Source of the DNA: Muriiphilus sp048268845
GTDB lineage: Bacteria; Pseudomonadota; Alphaproteobacteria; Rhodobacterales; Rhodobacteraceae
NCBI GenBank assembly: GCA_048268845.1
Contig: JBLWUQ010000014.1
Coordinates: forward strand, 16,535 to 80,534
Direction: 5' to 3'
Length of the DNA: 64,000 bases
Position numbers and translations under genes: made by a program. Of this stretch, positions 49,651 through 58,632 are shown in pieces (the stretch's first letter is position 1; each line of letters begins with the position of its first letter). The notes beneath the pieces are model-generated. The model made no database searches. It was not told the DNA's origin and worked only from the letters and a program-made list of their open reading frames with translations.

Positions 49651-50104
49651 TCTCGTCGCCCATACCGACGGCGCCTGCTCCGGCAACCCCGGCCCCGGCG
49701 GCTGGGGCGTGCTTTTGGAGGCCCGAAACGGCGGCAAGGTGATCAAGACCCGCGAGCTTTCGGGCGGCGAGGCCGACACCACCAACAACCGCATGGAGTT
49801 GATGGCCGCGATCATGGCGCTGGAAACGCTCGAGCGCCCGGCGTCCATCACCATCGTCACCGATTCGGCCTATGTGAAGAACGGCGTGACCGCCTGGATT
49901 CACGGCTGGAAAAGGAACGGCTGGAAGACCGCGTCGAAAAAGCCGGTGAAGAACGTCGAGCTTTGGCAGCGCCTGGACGAGGCGCAGGCCCGTCACGATG
50001 TCACCTGGAAATGGATCAAGGGCCACGCCGGTCACGCCGAGAACGAACGCGCCGACGAACTCGCCCGCGCGGGCATGGCGCCTTACAAGGTCAAGGCTAC
50101 TTGA
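49643..50104 (+). CDS. rnhA: Ribonuclease HI
   Basis: 153 residues. It shows HTDGACSGNPGPGGWGV with the first catalytic Asp, TNNRMELMAAIMAL with the Glu, TDSAYVKNG with the second Asp, and the flexible loop KGHAGHAENERADELA with His and final Asp. It degrades RNA in RNA-DNA hybrids. The ATG at 49643 lies inside the end of the methyltransferase gene. It overlaps the convergent small membrane gene by eight bases. Confidence 0.97.
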   Translation: MVDLVAHTDGACSGNPGPGGWGVLLEARNGGKVIKTRELSGGEADTTNNRMELMAAIMALETLERPASITIVTDSAYVKNGVTAWIHGWKRNGWKTASKKPVKNVELWQRLDEAQARHDVTWKWIKGHAGHAENERADELARAGMAPYKVKAT

Positions 50105-50330
50105 CGTAGCGCTGCCAGAACCAGATCAGCAAAAGCGCCCCCAGGATCGCCCCGACGATCCCGGCGGCAATCCCGGTCAGCAGAAGCAGGAACCGCAGCA
50201 CCAGCCCCCCGATCAGCGCGCCCAGCACGCCGATCAGAACGGTGGTCGGCACGCCCACGTCAAGGTCCATCACCCGTGTGGCGATGAACCCGGCGGCGGC
50301 CCCTATGATGATCAGCATCAGGATCGGCAT
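50097..50330 (-). CDS. GlsB/YeaQ/YmgE-like small membrane protein
   Basis: 77 residues with two or three glycine-rich hydrophobic helices: MLIIIGAAAGFIATRVM, TVLIGVLGALIGGLVL and GIVGAILGALLLIWFW. This is the pattern of the transglycosylase-associated / GlsB-YeaQ-YmgE stress membrane protein family, whose biochemical function is unknown. The ATG at 50330 begins at the first helix. It ends antisense inside rnhA. Confidence 0.75.
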   Translation of the reverse strand: MPILMLIIIGAAAGFIATRVMDLDVGVPTTVLIGVLGALIGGLVLRFLLLLTGIAAGIVGAILGALLLIWFWQRYVK

Positions 50331-50371
50331 GACATCAATATGGGGCCGCAGAGCCCGCTTGGAAAGGGCAA

Positions 50372-51346
50372 TCACCCCCGCCCGTGCGGGTTCTCCCAGT
50401 CGATCACCGGCCCGATGGGAATGATCCGGAACGGGTTAACCGTGTCGTGGCTGTAGTGGTAGTGGCGGATGTAGTGGTCGGCCCGCACCGTCTCGGCCAC
50501 GCCCGGCCATTGGTAAAGCTCGCGCGCATAGGCCCAGAGGTTCGGATAATCGATCAGCCGCCGTCGGTTGCACTTGAAATGCCCGTGATAGACCTCGTCG
50601 AACCGTGCCAGCGTCACGAACAGCCGCCAGTCCGCTTCCGTCACCGTCCCGCCCATCAGGTAGCGTTGCCGCGACAGCCGGTCCTCGAGCCAGTCGAGCG
50701 TGTCGAACAGTGCGCCCACGGCCTCGTCATAGGCCGCCTGCGCGCCGGCAAAGCCCGCCTTGTAAACGCCGTTGTTGACGGTGTGATAGATCCGCTCGTT
50801 CACCGCCTCGATCTCGCCGCGCATCGCTTCGGGCCAGAAATCCTGCCTGTCGCCGGTGATTCCGTCGAAAGCCGAGTTGAACATGCGGATGATCTCGGAG
50901 GACTCGTTGGACACGATGGTGCCGCGTTTCTTGTCCCACAGGACCGGCACCGTCACCCGGCCGGAAATCGTCGGGTCGGCACGCAGGTAGACATCGCGCA
51001 GGAACTCAGCACCGTGCAGCCCGTCGCCGGTCGCGCCGGGGAAATCGGTGGCGAAGGTCCAGCCATCGTCGAGCATGTCGGGATGCACCACCGACACGCC
51101 GATATGATCCGTCAGCCCTTTCAGCGCCCGAAAGATCAGCGTGCGGTGCGCCCAGGGGCAGGCATAGGACACATAGAGGTGATAGCGCCCGGACTCGGCC
51201 GCAAACCCGCCCTCGCCCGAAGGCCCCGCCGATCCATCCGGCGTGATCCAGTTGCGAAACCCGGTGGTCGAGCGCACGAACGCGCCGCCCGTCGCGGTGG
51301 TGTCGAAGCTGTCGGTTTTCCAGACGCCGTCTACAAGTTGACCCAT
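50372..51346 (-). CDS. Glutathionyl-hydroquinone reductase (ECM4/YqjG-like GST)
   Basis: 324 residues, the length of the xi-class GST family. The catalytic Cys is in YVSYACPWAHRTLIF; then VTVPVLWDKKRGTIVSNESS binds glutathione, and the C-terminal helical domain has RYLMGGTVTEADWRLFVTL and YHGHFKCNRRRLIDYPNLW, signatures of the group. It reduces glutathionyl-hydroquinones. AAAGGAG precedes the ATG at 51346. Upstream is a 286-base gap to the next gene on the plus strand; I see no gene there, only a short inverted repeat GTATC-N5-GATAC at 51577-51591. Confidence 0.95.
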   Translation of the reverse strand: MGQLVDGVWKTDSFDTTATGGAFVRSTTGFRNWITPDGSAGPSGEGGFAAESGRYHLYVSYACPWAHRTLIFRALKGLTDHIGVSVVHPDMLDDGWTFATDFPGATGDGLHGAEFLRDVYLRADPTISGRVTVPVLWDKKRGTIVSNESSEIIRMFNSAFDGITGDRQDFWPEAMRGEIEAVNERIYHTVNNGVYKAGFAGAQAAYDEAVGALFDTLDWLEDRLSRQRYLMGGTVTEADWRLFVTLARFDEVYHGHFKCNRRRLIDYPNLWAYARELYQWPGVAETVRADHYIRHYHYSHDTVNPFRIIPIGPVIDWENPHGRG

Positions 51347-51632
51347 GATATTCTCCTTTGGCCCACAGATAGACGCATCCCCCGAAACACGAAACCCGAC
51401 CCCACGCGCATCCTCTGTGCAGGTGCGCACAACGTCCGCGTCGCCCTTCGGTCCGGTTTCGTCGTTTCGGTCATTGAGCCTCATGGCCTCCCGGCCTATA
51501 CCACCCCCGACGATGCCCCGAGGGGCCGGAGAGGTGTGCCGCGCAGAGATCGACCCAGACCGGGGATCAAGGCGCGGTATCGTCAGGATACACAGCCTCT
51601 CTGGCCGTTTCGGCCCGTGGAAAGGATGTGTC

Positions 51633-51854
51633 ATGAAACCGTTTGCCGCCATTCTCCTTGTGCTGACGCCCGCCGTCGCCGGGGCCCATCCGGGCCATCT
51701 GGCCGATGTCGCGGGCCATGATCACCTTGTCGCGGGCGTTGCCATCGGGGTTGCGATCGGCGTCGCGATCTGGGGCGCGCTCAGGGGCAGGCCAAAGGAT
51801 GAACCCGAGGACAACGGCGAAGCCGCGTCCGAAAACGAACTTCAGGACGCATGA
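51633..51854 (+). CDS. Small exported or membrane protein heading the cobalamin operon
   Basis: 73 residues. A signal peptide (MKPFAAILLVLTPAVAGA) is followed by HPGHLADVAGHDHLVAGVA, a histidine-rich start of the mature part with five His in 20 residues, then a membrane helix and an acidic tail. It resembles the small DUF6732-type proteins found near Rhodobacterales cob genes; that assignment is tentative. The His-rich N-terminus could bind cobalt or nickel outside the membrane. AAAGGA precedes the ATG. The stop is one base before the cbiX start codon. Confidence 0.7.
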   Translation: MKPFAAILLVLTPAVAGAHPGHLADVAGHDHLVAGVAIGVAIGVAIWGALRGRPKDEPEDNGEAASENELQDA

Positions 51855-51855
51855 C

Positions 51856-53046
51856 ATGCAGAAAATCGGTGTGATGATTTGCGGCCACGGCTCGCGCAGC
51901 CAGGCCGCGGTGGACGAATTCAAGGTGCTGGCGGAAAAGCTGCCGGCCTATCTGCCTGACGGCTGGCTGACCGACTACGGCTATCTCGAGTTTGCCAATC
52001 CGGTGATCCGGGCCGGGCTGGACAATTTGCGAACCGCCGGGGTCGAGAAGATCGTCGCCGTGCCGGGGATGCTGTTTGCCGCGATGCACACCAAGAACGA
52101 CATCCCGACCGTGCTGAACACCTACAGCGTCGAGCACGGCATCGAGGTGAGCTACGGACGCGAGCTTGGCCTTGACCCCAAGATGATCGCCGCCGCCGGC
52201 GACCGGGTGCGCGCGGCCGTCGCCGCCGCGAACGCCAAGCACGGCCCCGTCGCGCTTGAGGATACCTGCCTCGTCGTCATCGGGCGCGGTGCCTCCGACC
52301 CCGACGCCAACGGCAACGTCGCCAAGGTCGCGCGCTTGTTGCAGGAGGGCATGGGCTTTGGCTGGCTCGAAGTTGGTTATTCCGGCGTCACCTTCCCGCT
52401 GGTCGAGCCCTGCCTGACCCACGCCGCCCGCCTTGGCTACAAGCGGATCGTGGTGTTCCCCTATTTCCTGTTCACCGGCATCCTGATCGACCGCATCTAT
52501 GGCTTCACCGACAAGGTGGCCGCGCAGAACCCCGGTATCCAGTTCGTCAAGGCGGGCTATCTCAACGACCACCCCAAGGTGCTGGAAACCTTCGCCGAGC
52601 GGGTCGTCGAACAACTGGGCAGCACGCCGCCACCGAATTGCGGCACCTGCGCCTACCGCGAACAGATCCTGTCGCTGAACGGTGGCGCGCATCGCCATAT
52701 CAGCGCCGAGGAACGCCAGCGCCACCCGGCCTTTGGCGACGTCGTGCCGCCCACCTGCGTCATGTGCAAATACCGCGTCGAGGTGCTGGGTTTCGAGGCC
52801 GAGGTCGGCGCGGTGCAGGAAAGCCACCATCACCACGTCGAAGGCCAGGGGGCCGCCGCGCCCGGATCGAACGTCGCAGATTGCGCGCTCTGCGATACCT
52901 ACTGCACCGGCGAATGCCGTCTGGACCTTGGCCACCACCATCACGACCATCACCACCACGATGGCCACGATCACCATCACCATCACCACGCAACCTACCC
53001 CCACGCCAAGCACCCGCACGGCCCGGAATCGGCGCGGCGCAAATGA
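51856..53046 (+). CDS. cbiX: Sirohydrochlorin cobaltochelatase-like protein CbiX, long Cys/His-rich form
   Basis: 396 residues. Two CbiX half-domains (MICGHGSRSQAAVDEF; CLVVIGRGASDPDANG) occupy about 1-255. An extension follows with cysteines NCGTCAYR (about 261), PTCVMCKYR (about 300) and CALCDTYCTGEC (about 345), then an extreme His-rich tail (about 358-385). CbiX-long enzymes carry an Fe-S cluster and His-rich metal-storing tail. It may insert cobalt early or, since CobN is also present, serve as a metal reservoir or a different chelatase. First large gene of the ring-synthesis operon. It overlaps cobH by four bases. Confidence 0.9.
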   Translation: MQKIGVMICGHGSRSQAAVDEFKVLAEKLPAYLPDGWLTDYGYLEFANPVIRAGLDNLRTAGVEKIVAVPGMLFAAMHTKNDIPTVLNTYSVEHGIEVSYGRELGLDPKMIAAAGDRVRAAVAAANAKHGPVALEDTCLVVIGRGASDPDANGNVAKVARLLQEGMGFGWLEVGYSGVTFPLVEPCLTHAARLGYKRIVVFPYFLFTGILIDRIYGFTDKVAAQNPGIQFVKAGYLNDHPKVLETFAERVVEQLGSTPPPNCGTCAYREQILSLNGGAHRHISAEERQRHPAFGDVVPPTCVMCKYRVEVLGFEAEVGAVQESHHHHVEGQGAAAPGSNVADCALCDTYCTGECRLDLGHHHHDHHHHDGHDHHHHHHATYPHAKHPHGPESARRK

Positions 53047-53699
53047 CCGGCGGCCGCCCCCCGCTGCGCTATGAGCGCGACCCAAGGGCGATCTATGCCG
53101 AGAGCTTCGCGACCGTGGAACGCGAGGCCCGGCTCGACCGGTTTCCCGAGGGCATGAAGGCGCTCGCCACCCGGCTGATCCACGCCTGCGGCATGGTCGA
53201 GGTCGCCGACCGTCTGGCCTTCTCGCCGGGCGCATATCAGGCCGGACAGGCGGCGCTGGCTGCCGGTGCGCCGGTGCTCTGCGACTGCGAAATGGTCGGC
53301 GCGGGCATCATCCGGCGCTATCTTCCGGCGGGCAACGAGGTCATCGTCACCCTGAACGACCCCACCGTGCCCGAGCGCGCCCGCGCCATCGCCAACACCC
53401 GCTCGGCAGCGGCGGTCGAGCTTTGGGCCGACCGGCTTGACGGCGCGGTGGTGGCGATCGGCAATGCCCCCACGGCGCTGTTCCACCTTCTCGAACTGCT
53501 CGACGCGGGTGCGCCGAAACCGGCAATCATCCTCGGCTTTCCGGTCGGCTTCGTCGGAGCGGCGCAATCCAAGGCGGAACTTGCGAACAATCCGCGCGGC
53601 TGCGACTACGTGGCCTTGCGCGGGCGGCGCGGCGGATCGGCCATAGCCTCGGCCGCGGTGAACGCCCTGGCGGCGGGGCTTGTGGAGATCCAAGAATGA
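53043..53699 (+). CDS. cobH: Precorrin-8X methylmutase
   Basis: 218 residues. It shows IYAESFATVEREARL, RLIHACGMVEVADRLAFSPG with the catalytic His, the DCEMVGAGIIRRYLP segment and AIILGFPVGFVGAAQSK. CobH migrates the methyl group from C-11 to C-12 to give hydrogenobyrinate. Overlaps cbiX upstream and cobL downstream by four bases each. Confidence 0.97.
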   Translation: MTGGRPPLRYERDPRAIYAESFATVEREARLDRFPEGMKALATRLIHACGMVEVADRLAFSPGAYQAGQAALAAGAPVLCDCEMVGAGIIRRYLPAGNEVIVTLNDPTVPERARAIANTRSAAAVELWADRLDGAVVAIGNAPTALFHLLELLDAGAPKPAIILGFPVGFVGAAQSKAELANNPRGCDYVALRGRRGGSAIASAAVNALAAGLVEIQE

Positions 53700-54895
53700 C
53701 ACCCTGGCTGCATATCGTCGGCATCGGTGAAGACGGGCTTGACGGGCTGGTCCCGGCGACCCGCGCGGTGGTCGAGGCCGCCGAGGTGATCCTTGGCGGG
53801 GAACGTCACCATACGCTGACGGATGGACTTGAGGCGCGGCGCATCGCCTGGCCCTCGCCGTTCGATGCGCTGCTCGAAACCCTGACCTCGCTGCGCGGCA
53901 AGCGGGTGGTGGTGCTGGCGACGGGCGATCCGCTCTGGTATTCGGTCGGCACCCGGATCGGGCGCAGCCTGCCGCTGGGCGAAATCGTCTATCACCCGCA
54001 ATTGTCCGCCTTCCAGCTTGCCGCCGCCCGCATGGGCTGGTCGCTGGCCGATCTCGAAACGCTCACCGTGCATGGCCGCCCGGTCGAGCAGATGATCGCC
54101 TTCATCCAGCCCGACGCACGCCTCCTGATCCTGACCACCGGGGCCGAGACCCCGGCCCAGATCGCTCGTTTCCTGACCGAACGCGGCTTTGGCGACAGCC
54201 CGATGACGGTGCTGGCCAACATGGGCGGCGCGGACGAAACCCGGTTCGACGCCATCGCCCGCGACTGGACCCACGAAGTGCCGCCGTTCAACACCCTTGC
54301 GGTCGAATGTATCGCCGCCCCCGACGCCGCGCTGCTGCCGCGCGTTCCGGGACTGGCGGATGAGTTGTTCCAGCATGACGGCACCATGACCAAGCGCGAG
54401 GTCCGCGCGCTGACCGTCGCCAAGCTGATGCCGATGCGCGGCGCATTGCTCTGGGACATCGGCACCGGCTGCGGCTCGGTCGCGGTCGAATGGATGCGCG
54501 CCGCGCGCTACACCCGCGCCATCGGCATCGAACCCCGCGCCGATCGCCGCGCGATGGCCGCGGCGAACGCGCTGGCGCTTGGCGTGCCGCGTCTGGAACT
54601 GATCGACGGCATGGTGCCCGAGGCGCTGGACGGGCTCGAAGCGCCCGACGCGGTGTTCATCGGCGGCGGGCTGTCGGAAGAAACATTCGCTGCCGCATGG
54701 TCTGCCCTGAAACCGCTCGGGCGGCTGGTCGCCAATGCCGTGACGCTGGATAGCGAGGCGAAACTGATCGATCTGCATAGCCGCCATGGCGGCGAGCTGA
54801 CCAAGATCTCGGTGTCGCGCGCGGCCGCACTCGGCCCGCATGTCGGCTGGCGTCCGATGATGCCGGTGACGCAGTGGAGCCTGGTCAAACGATGA
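53696..54895 (+). CDS. cobL: Precorrin-6Y C5,15-methyltransferase (decarboxylating)
   Basis: 399 residues, a fusion of two enzymes. The N-terminal CbiE-like SAM methyltransferase (about 1-200) starts LHIVGIGEDGLDGL with ATGDPLWYSVG. The C-terminal CbiT-like domain (about 215-399) has TMTKREVRALTVAKLMP and the SAM site LWDIGTGCGSVAVEWMR. It methylates C-5 and C-15 and decarboxylates the C-12 acetate. Four-base overlaps link it to cobH and cobI. Confidence 0.97.
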   Translation: MTPWLHIVGIGEDGLDGLVPATRAVVEAAEVILGGERHHTLTDGLEARRIAWPSPFDALLETLTSLRGKRVVVLATGDPLWYSVGTRIGRSLPLGEIVYHPQLSAFQLAAARMGWSLADLETLTVHGRPVEQMIAFIQPDARLLILTTGAETPAQIARFLTERGFGDSPMTVLANMGGADETRFDAIARDWTHEVPPFNTLAVECIAAPDAALLPRVPGLADELFQHDGTMTKREVRALTVAKLMPMRGALLWDIGTGCGSVAVEWMRAARYTRAIGIEPRADRRAMAAANALALGVPRLELIDGMVPEALDGLEAPDAVFIGGGLSEETFAAAWSALKPLGRLVANAVTLDSEAKLIDLHSRHGGELTKISVSRAAALGPHVGWRPMMPVTQWSLVKR

Positions 54896-55593
54896 CCGGC
54901 AAGCTGATCGGCGTCGGGCTGGGGCCGGGCGATCCGGACCTCATCACCCTCAAGGCCGCGCGCCTGATCGCGGCGGCCGGAGTGATCGCCTACCCCGCCT
55001 TGCCGGGAACCGAAAGCCTTGCCCGCCGGATCGCATCCGGCCTGATCGCCGAGGGCGCGATGGAACTGGTGATCGAGGTGCCGATGACCCAGGCTCGCGA
55101 ACCGGCGCAGGCGGCCTATGATCTGGGTGCCGCGCGGATTGCCGAAGTGCTGGAGGCTGGCCGCGATGTGGTGATGCTCTGTGAGGGCGATCCGTTCTTC
55201 TATGGCTCGTTCATGTATCTGCACGCCCGCCTCAGCCCGCGTTTCCAGGTCGAGGTGGTTCCCGGCGTCACCTCCGTCTCCGCCGCCGCCGCGCGCGCCG
55301 GGCTGCCGCTTGCCGCACGCAATGACGTGATGGCAGTGATCCCCGCGCCGCTCGACGACACGACCCTACGTAAGCGTATGGAAGCCGCCGACAGCTTCGC
55401 AATCCTCAAGCTCGGTCGCCACATCGGACGGGTGCGCGCGCTGCTCGACGACCTTGGCCTGACCGACCGCGCCCGCTATGTCGAACGCGCGACGCTGGCC
55501 GAGGAGGTCATCCTTCCGCTCGCAGACGCCCCCGATCCGGCACCCTATTTCTCGCTCATCCTCGTAACCAAAGGAGCCGACCCGTGGCTTTAA
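54892..55593 (+). CDS. cobI: Precorrin-2 C20-methyltransferase
   Basis: 233 residues, a tetrapyrrole (corrin) methylase fold: LIGVGLGPGDPDLITLKAAR, VMLCEGDPFFYGSFMYL and VVPGVTSVSAAAARAGLPL. CobI adds the C-20 methyl group to precorrin-2. It starts by ATGA overlap with cobL at 54892; the GTG start of the next gene lies ten bases before its end. Confidence 0.97.
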   Translation: MTGKLIGVGLGPGDPDLITLKAARLIAAAGVIAYPALPGTESLARRIASGLIAEGAMELVIEVPMTQAREPAQAAYDLGAARIAEVLEAGRDVVMLCEGDPFFYGSFMYLHARLSPRFQVEVVPGVTSVSAAAARAGLPLAARNDVMAVIPAPLDDTTLRKRMEAADSFAILKLGRHIGRVRALLDDLGLTDRARYVERATLAEEVILPLADAPDPAPYFSLILVTKGADPWL

Positions 55594-57413
55594 CCCCCGT
55601 CGTGCTCTGCCTCAACCGCGCCGGCGAAGCGGTCGCGCATCGTGTCGCCGCCGTGCTGAACGCTCCGGTTCATGGCCGCGAAGGCCGGGTGGACCGGGCC
55701 GACGCCTACTTCCCCGATGCGCTGACCCACACCCGCGACCTGTTCGCGGCGGGCACGCCGGTCATCGGCGTCTGCGCGGCGGGCATCCTGATCCGCGCGG
55801 TCGCGCCGCTCTTGTCGGACAAGACCACCGAGCCGCCGGTGGTGGCGGTGTCGGACGATGGCGCTGTGGTCGTGCCGCTTCTGGGCGGGCATCGCGGCGC
55901 CAATCGGCTGGCCGCCACCATTGCGGCAGCGCTCGGGGGCACCGCCGCCGTCACCACGGCGGGCGAGGTCGCGCTGGGCGTGGCGCTCGATGAACCGCCG
56001 GCAGGCTGGGTGCTGGAAAACCCCGAAGCTGCCAAGGCCGCGATGGCGGCGCTGTTGTCCGGCGCGGGCGCGCATGTGAGCGGCGAGGACGCGGCGCAGG
56101 CCGGTTGGCTCTCGCATCTTCCCGCCGCCGCGCCGGGGGCCGAAACCGTCGAATTGCTGTGCAGCAGCGAACCCGCGCAGGCGACGAAACCGACGACCCT
56201 GATCTACCGGCCGCAACGCGCCGTTCTGGGCGTCGGCTGCGCCCGCAACTGCGCGCCCGAGGAACTGATCGGGCTGGTCGACAGCCTGCTGACTAAGGCC
56301 CGGCTTGCCCCCAAGTCGTTGAAATGTATCGCTACGCTGGACCTCAAGGCCGACGAACCGGCAATGCACGCGCTGGCGCGGCATCTGGGTGTTCCGCTTC
56401 GCCTGTTCGCCGCGGATGAGCTTGAGGCCGAAACCCCGCGCAGCGCGACCCCCTCCGACGTGGTCTTTTCCGAGGTGGGCACGCATGGCGTCGCCGAGAA
56501 CGCAGCGCTGGCAGCAGCGGGGGCAGACGCGCAGCTTACACACCCCAAGGTCAAAACCGCGATGGCCACGGCGGCCCTCGCCACCGCACCCGCTCCGATC
56601 ACCGCGCTTCGTGGCCGCTCGCGCGGGCGGCTTTCCATCGTTGGCATCGGCCCCGGCCAATCGGCCTGGCGCACGCCCGAGGCAAGCCGGATGATCGCCG
56701 AGGCCGATGAACTGGTCGGATACGGCCTCTACATCGACCTTCTCGGCCCCCTCGCCGCCGGCAAGACCCGCACCGATTTCCCGCTGGGCAAGGAGGAAGA
56801 CCGCTGCCGCTACGCGCTGGAACAGGCGGCGACCGGCAGGAATGTCGCGCTGATTTCATCGGGCGACGCCGGCATCTACGCGATGGGCGCATTGGTGTTC
56901 GAACTGCTCGACCGCACCCCCGAGGCGCATGGCGTGTCACCTGCCGCGCGCCGGGTCGAAGTCGTGTCGGCCCCCGGCGTCTCGGCGCTTCAGGCCGCCG
57001 CCGCGCGCGCCGGTGCGCCACTGGGGCATGACTTCTGCGCCATTTCCCTCAGCGACCTTCTGACCCCGCGCGACGACATCATCCGCCGCCTGCACGCCGC
57101 CGCCGAGGGCGATTTCGTCATCGCCTTCTACAACCCGGTATCGCTGCGCCGCCGCACCCTTCTGGCCGAGGCGCGCGACATCCTGCTGCGTCACCGCCCG
57201 GCGGAAACTCCGGTTCTGTTGGCATCCAGTCTTGGGCGACCGGAGGAAACCATACGCTATCGTATGCTGTCTGATCTCGACGTCGATGAGGTCGACATGC
57301 TGACGGTCGTGCTGGTCGGCTCGTCCAACTCGCGGATGGCGCTGCTTGGCGACGGGCCGAAGATGTATACCCCGCGCGGCTATGCGCGAAAGATCGACGG
57401 AGATCTGGCATGA
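55584..57413 (+). CDS. cobJ: CbiG-CobJ fusion protein (precorrin-3B C17-methyltransferase)
   Basis: 609 residues made of two parts. Residues about 1-335 are CbiG-like: an N-terminal domain (GVCAAGILIRAVAPLLSDK, LLGGHRGANRLA) and a C-terminal CobE-like domain (VLGVGCARNCAPEELI). From about 350 (RGRLSIVGIGPG) to the end is a CobJ methylase with SSGDAGIYAMG, VVSAPGVSALQAAAARAG and the FYNPVSLRRRTLL loop. CobJ contracts the ring with C-17 methylation. A CbiG unit, normally associated with the anaerobic route's lactone opening, is joined to an aerobic-type enzyme; such fusions are known in Rhodobacterales. GTG start at 55584 behind AAAGGAG. Confidence 0.95.
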   Translation: MALTPVVLCLNRAGEAVAHRVAAVLNAPVHGREGRVDRADAYFPDALTHTRDLFAAGTPVIGVCAAGILIRAVAPLLSDKTTEPPVVAVSDDGAVVVPLLGGHRGANRLAATIAAALGGTAAVTTAGEVALGVALDEPPAGWVLENPEAAKAAMAALLSGAGAHVSGEDAAQAGWLSHLPAAAPGAETVELLCSSEPAQATKPTTLIYRPQRAVLGVGCARNCAPEELIGLVDSLLTKARLAPKSLKCIATLDLKADEPAMHALARHLGVPLRLFAADELEAETPRSATPSDVVFSEVGTHGVAENAALAAAGADAQLTHPKVKTAMATAALATAPAPITALRGRSRGRLSIVGIGPGQSAWRTPEASRMIAEADELVGYGLYIDLLGPLAAGKTRTDFPLGKEEDRCRYALEQAATGRNVALISSGDAGIYAMGALVFELLDRTPEAHGVSPAARRVEVVSAPGVSALQAAAARAGAPLGHDFCAISLSDLLTPRDDIIRRLHAAAEGDFVIAFYNPVSLRRRTLLAEARDILLRHRPAETPVLLASSLGRPEETIRYRMLSDLDVDEVDMLTVVLVGSSNSRMALLGDGPKMYTPRGYARKIDGDLA

Positions 57414-58201
57414 CAGTCTATTTCATCGGTGCGGGCCCCGGCGATCCCGAGCTTCTGACGCTCAAGGCGCAGCGCCTGATCGGACAATGCCCGGTCTGCC
57501 TCTATGCCGGATCGCTGGTCCCGCCCGAGGTTGTCGCCGGCGCGCCCGAAGACGCGCGCGTCCTGGACACCGCCGCGATGACGCTGGAGCAGACCCATGC
57601 CGAGATCGTCGCCGCCCACGCCCGAGGCGAAGACGTGGCGCGGGTTCATTCCGGCGACCCCTCGCTTTACGGCGCCATTGCCGAGCAGATCAGGCGGCTC
57701 AAGGCCGACGCCATCCCCTACCAGATCGTCCCCGGCGTGCCCGCCTATGCCGCCGCCGCCGCAGCGCTGGGGCAGGAATTGACCATACCCGAGATCGCGC
57801 AATCGGTGGTCCTGACGCGGATGTCGATGCAGTCGACCGCGATGCCGCCGGGCGAGACGCTGGAGAATTTCGCCCGCACCGGTGCGACGCTGGCGATCCA
57901 TCTGGCAGTGCGGAACCTGCGCGAGATCGAGCGGCAACTCACACCGCATTACGGCGCGGATTGCCCGGTCGTCGCTGCCTACCGCGTCGGCTGGCCCGAT
58001 CAGCTCCTGATCCGGGGCACGCTCGCTGACATCCGCATGAAGGTCCGGGCCGAGAAAATCACCCGCACGGCGCTGATTCTCGTCGGTCCGGCGCTGGGCG
58101 AAGTGCGCGATTTTCGCGACTCGGCGCTTTACGACCCGGCCAAGCCGCATGTGCTTCGCCCTGTCGCTGGTGTCGATCTGGTGGAAGACCACAACATCTG
58201 A
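57410..58201 (+). CDS. cobM: Precorrin-4 C11-methyltransferase
   Basis: 263 residues, corrin methylase: VYFIGAGPGDPELLTLKAQRL, RVHSGDPSLYGAIAEQI and IVPGVPAYAAAAAALGQELT, with VVLTRMSMQSTAMPPGETL typical of CobM/CbiF. It methylates C-11 of precorrin-4. ATG overlaps the cobJ stop by four bases and it closes the operon. No clear terminator is seen before the next gene. Confidence 0.97.
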   Translation: MTVYFIGAGPGDPELLTLKAQRLIGQCPVCLYAGSLVPPEVVAGAPEDARVLDTAAMTLEQTHAEIVAAHARGEDVARVHSGDPSLYGAIAEQIRRLKADAIPYQIVPGVPAYAAAAAALGQELTIPEIAQSVVLTRMSMQSTAMPPGETLENFARTGATLAIHLAVRNLREIERQLTPHYGADCPVVAAYRVGWPDQLLIRGTLADIRMKVRAEKITRTALILVGPALGEVRDFRDSALYDPAKPHVLRPVAGVDLVEDHNI

Positions 58202-58226
58202 GCGAAACCCCTGTCATCTCAAAGCC

Positions 58227-58260
58227 TTGACTTGACGCAAGCCGATTCCGTGGCATGCTT
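58227..58260 (+). promoter_or_regulatory. Possible promoter of the 58285 gene
   Basis: Overlapping -35-like hexamers TTGACT (58227) and TTGACG (58232) lie about 17 bases before ATGCTT in an AT-richer stretch between cobM and the next gene. The -10 match is weak. Confidence 0.3.
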
Positions 58261-58284
58261 TGTATCAGGGTGGAGGAACGGCAC

Positions 58285-58632
58285 ATGGATTTCTTGCCGA
58301 AGGAAATACGCGAGGGGCTAGAACTGGCCCGCAAACGCGACCTGCGCAAGAAGGCGCGGCTGCGCGTGACGGTGGGCGACATCTCGTTTCCGGTGCTCGA
58401 CTACCGCGAGGCCGGCTTTGCGCTCGATATCGACAACGCGCCGAAACTGCGCGGGCTGGTCGACATCTTCGACGGCGCGCGCCACCTGTCGCAATGCCTG
58501 ATCGTGGCGTCAGAGGAGGACGGCGACCTGATGCGCTATGAATTCAAGCGCGTCACCGCCGCGACCGACCGGCCCCCGGTCGACTTCGCAATCGACGAAA
58601 ACGCCCCGGTCGCCTTGCTGCCGCGCGGCTGA
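58285..58632 (+). CDS. Small soluble protein of unknown function
   Basis: 115 residues, soluble. An N-terminal charged helix (EIREGLELARKRDLRKKARL) leads into a small beta-rich domain: VTVGDISFPVLDYREAGFAL, then VDIFDGARHLSQCLIVAS and MRYEFKRVTAATDRPP. The pattern of a basic RxxR stretch followed by beta strands recalls PilZ-like folds, but the canonical D/NxSxxG is not clear, so I leave it unassigned. GGAGG lies eight bases before the ATG. Convergent with the small membrane gene, stop to stop. Confidence 0.7.
   Translation: MDFLPKEIREGLELARKRDLRKKARLRVTVGDISFPVLDYREAGFALDIDNAPKLRGLVDIFDGARHLSQCLIVASEEDGDLMRYEFKRVTAATDRPPVDFAIDENAPVALLPRG

Noticed and set aside
51347..51632. Possible extra gene or second riboswitch upstream of the cobalamin operon
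   Set aside because: No B12 box or conserved riboswitch core, and the frames there are short or antisense.
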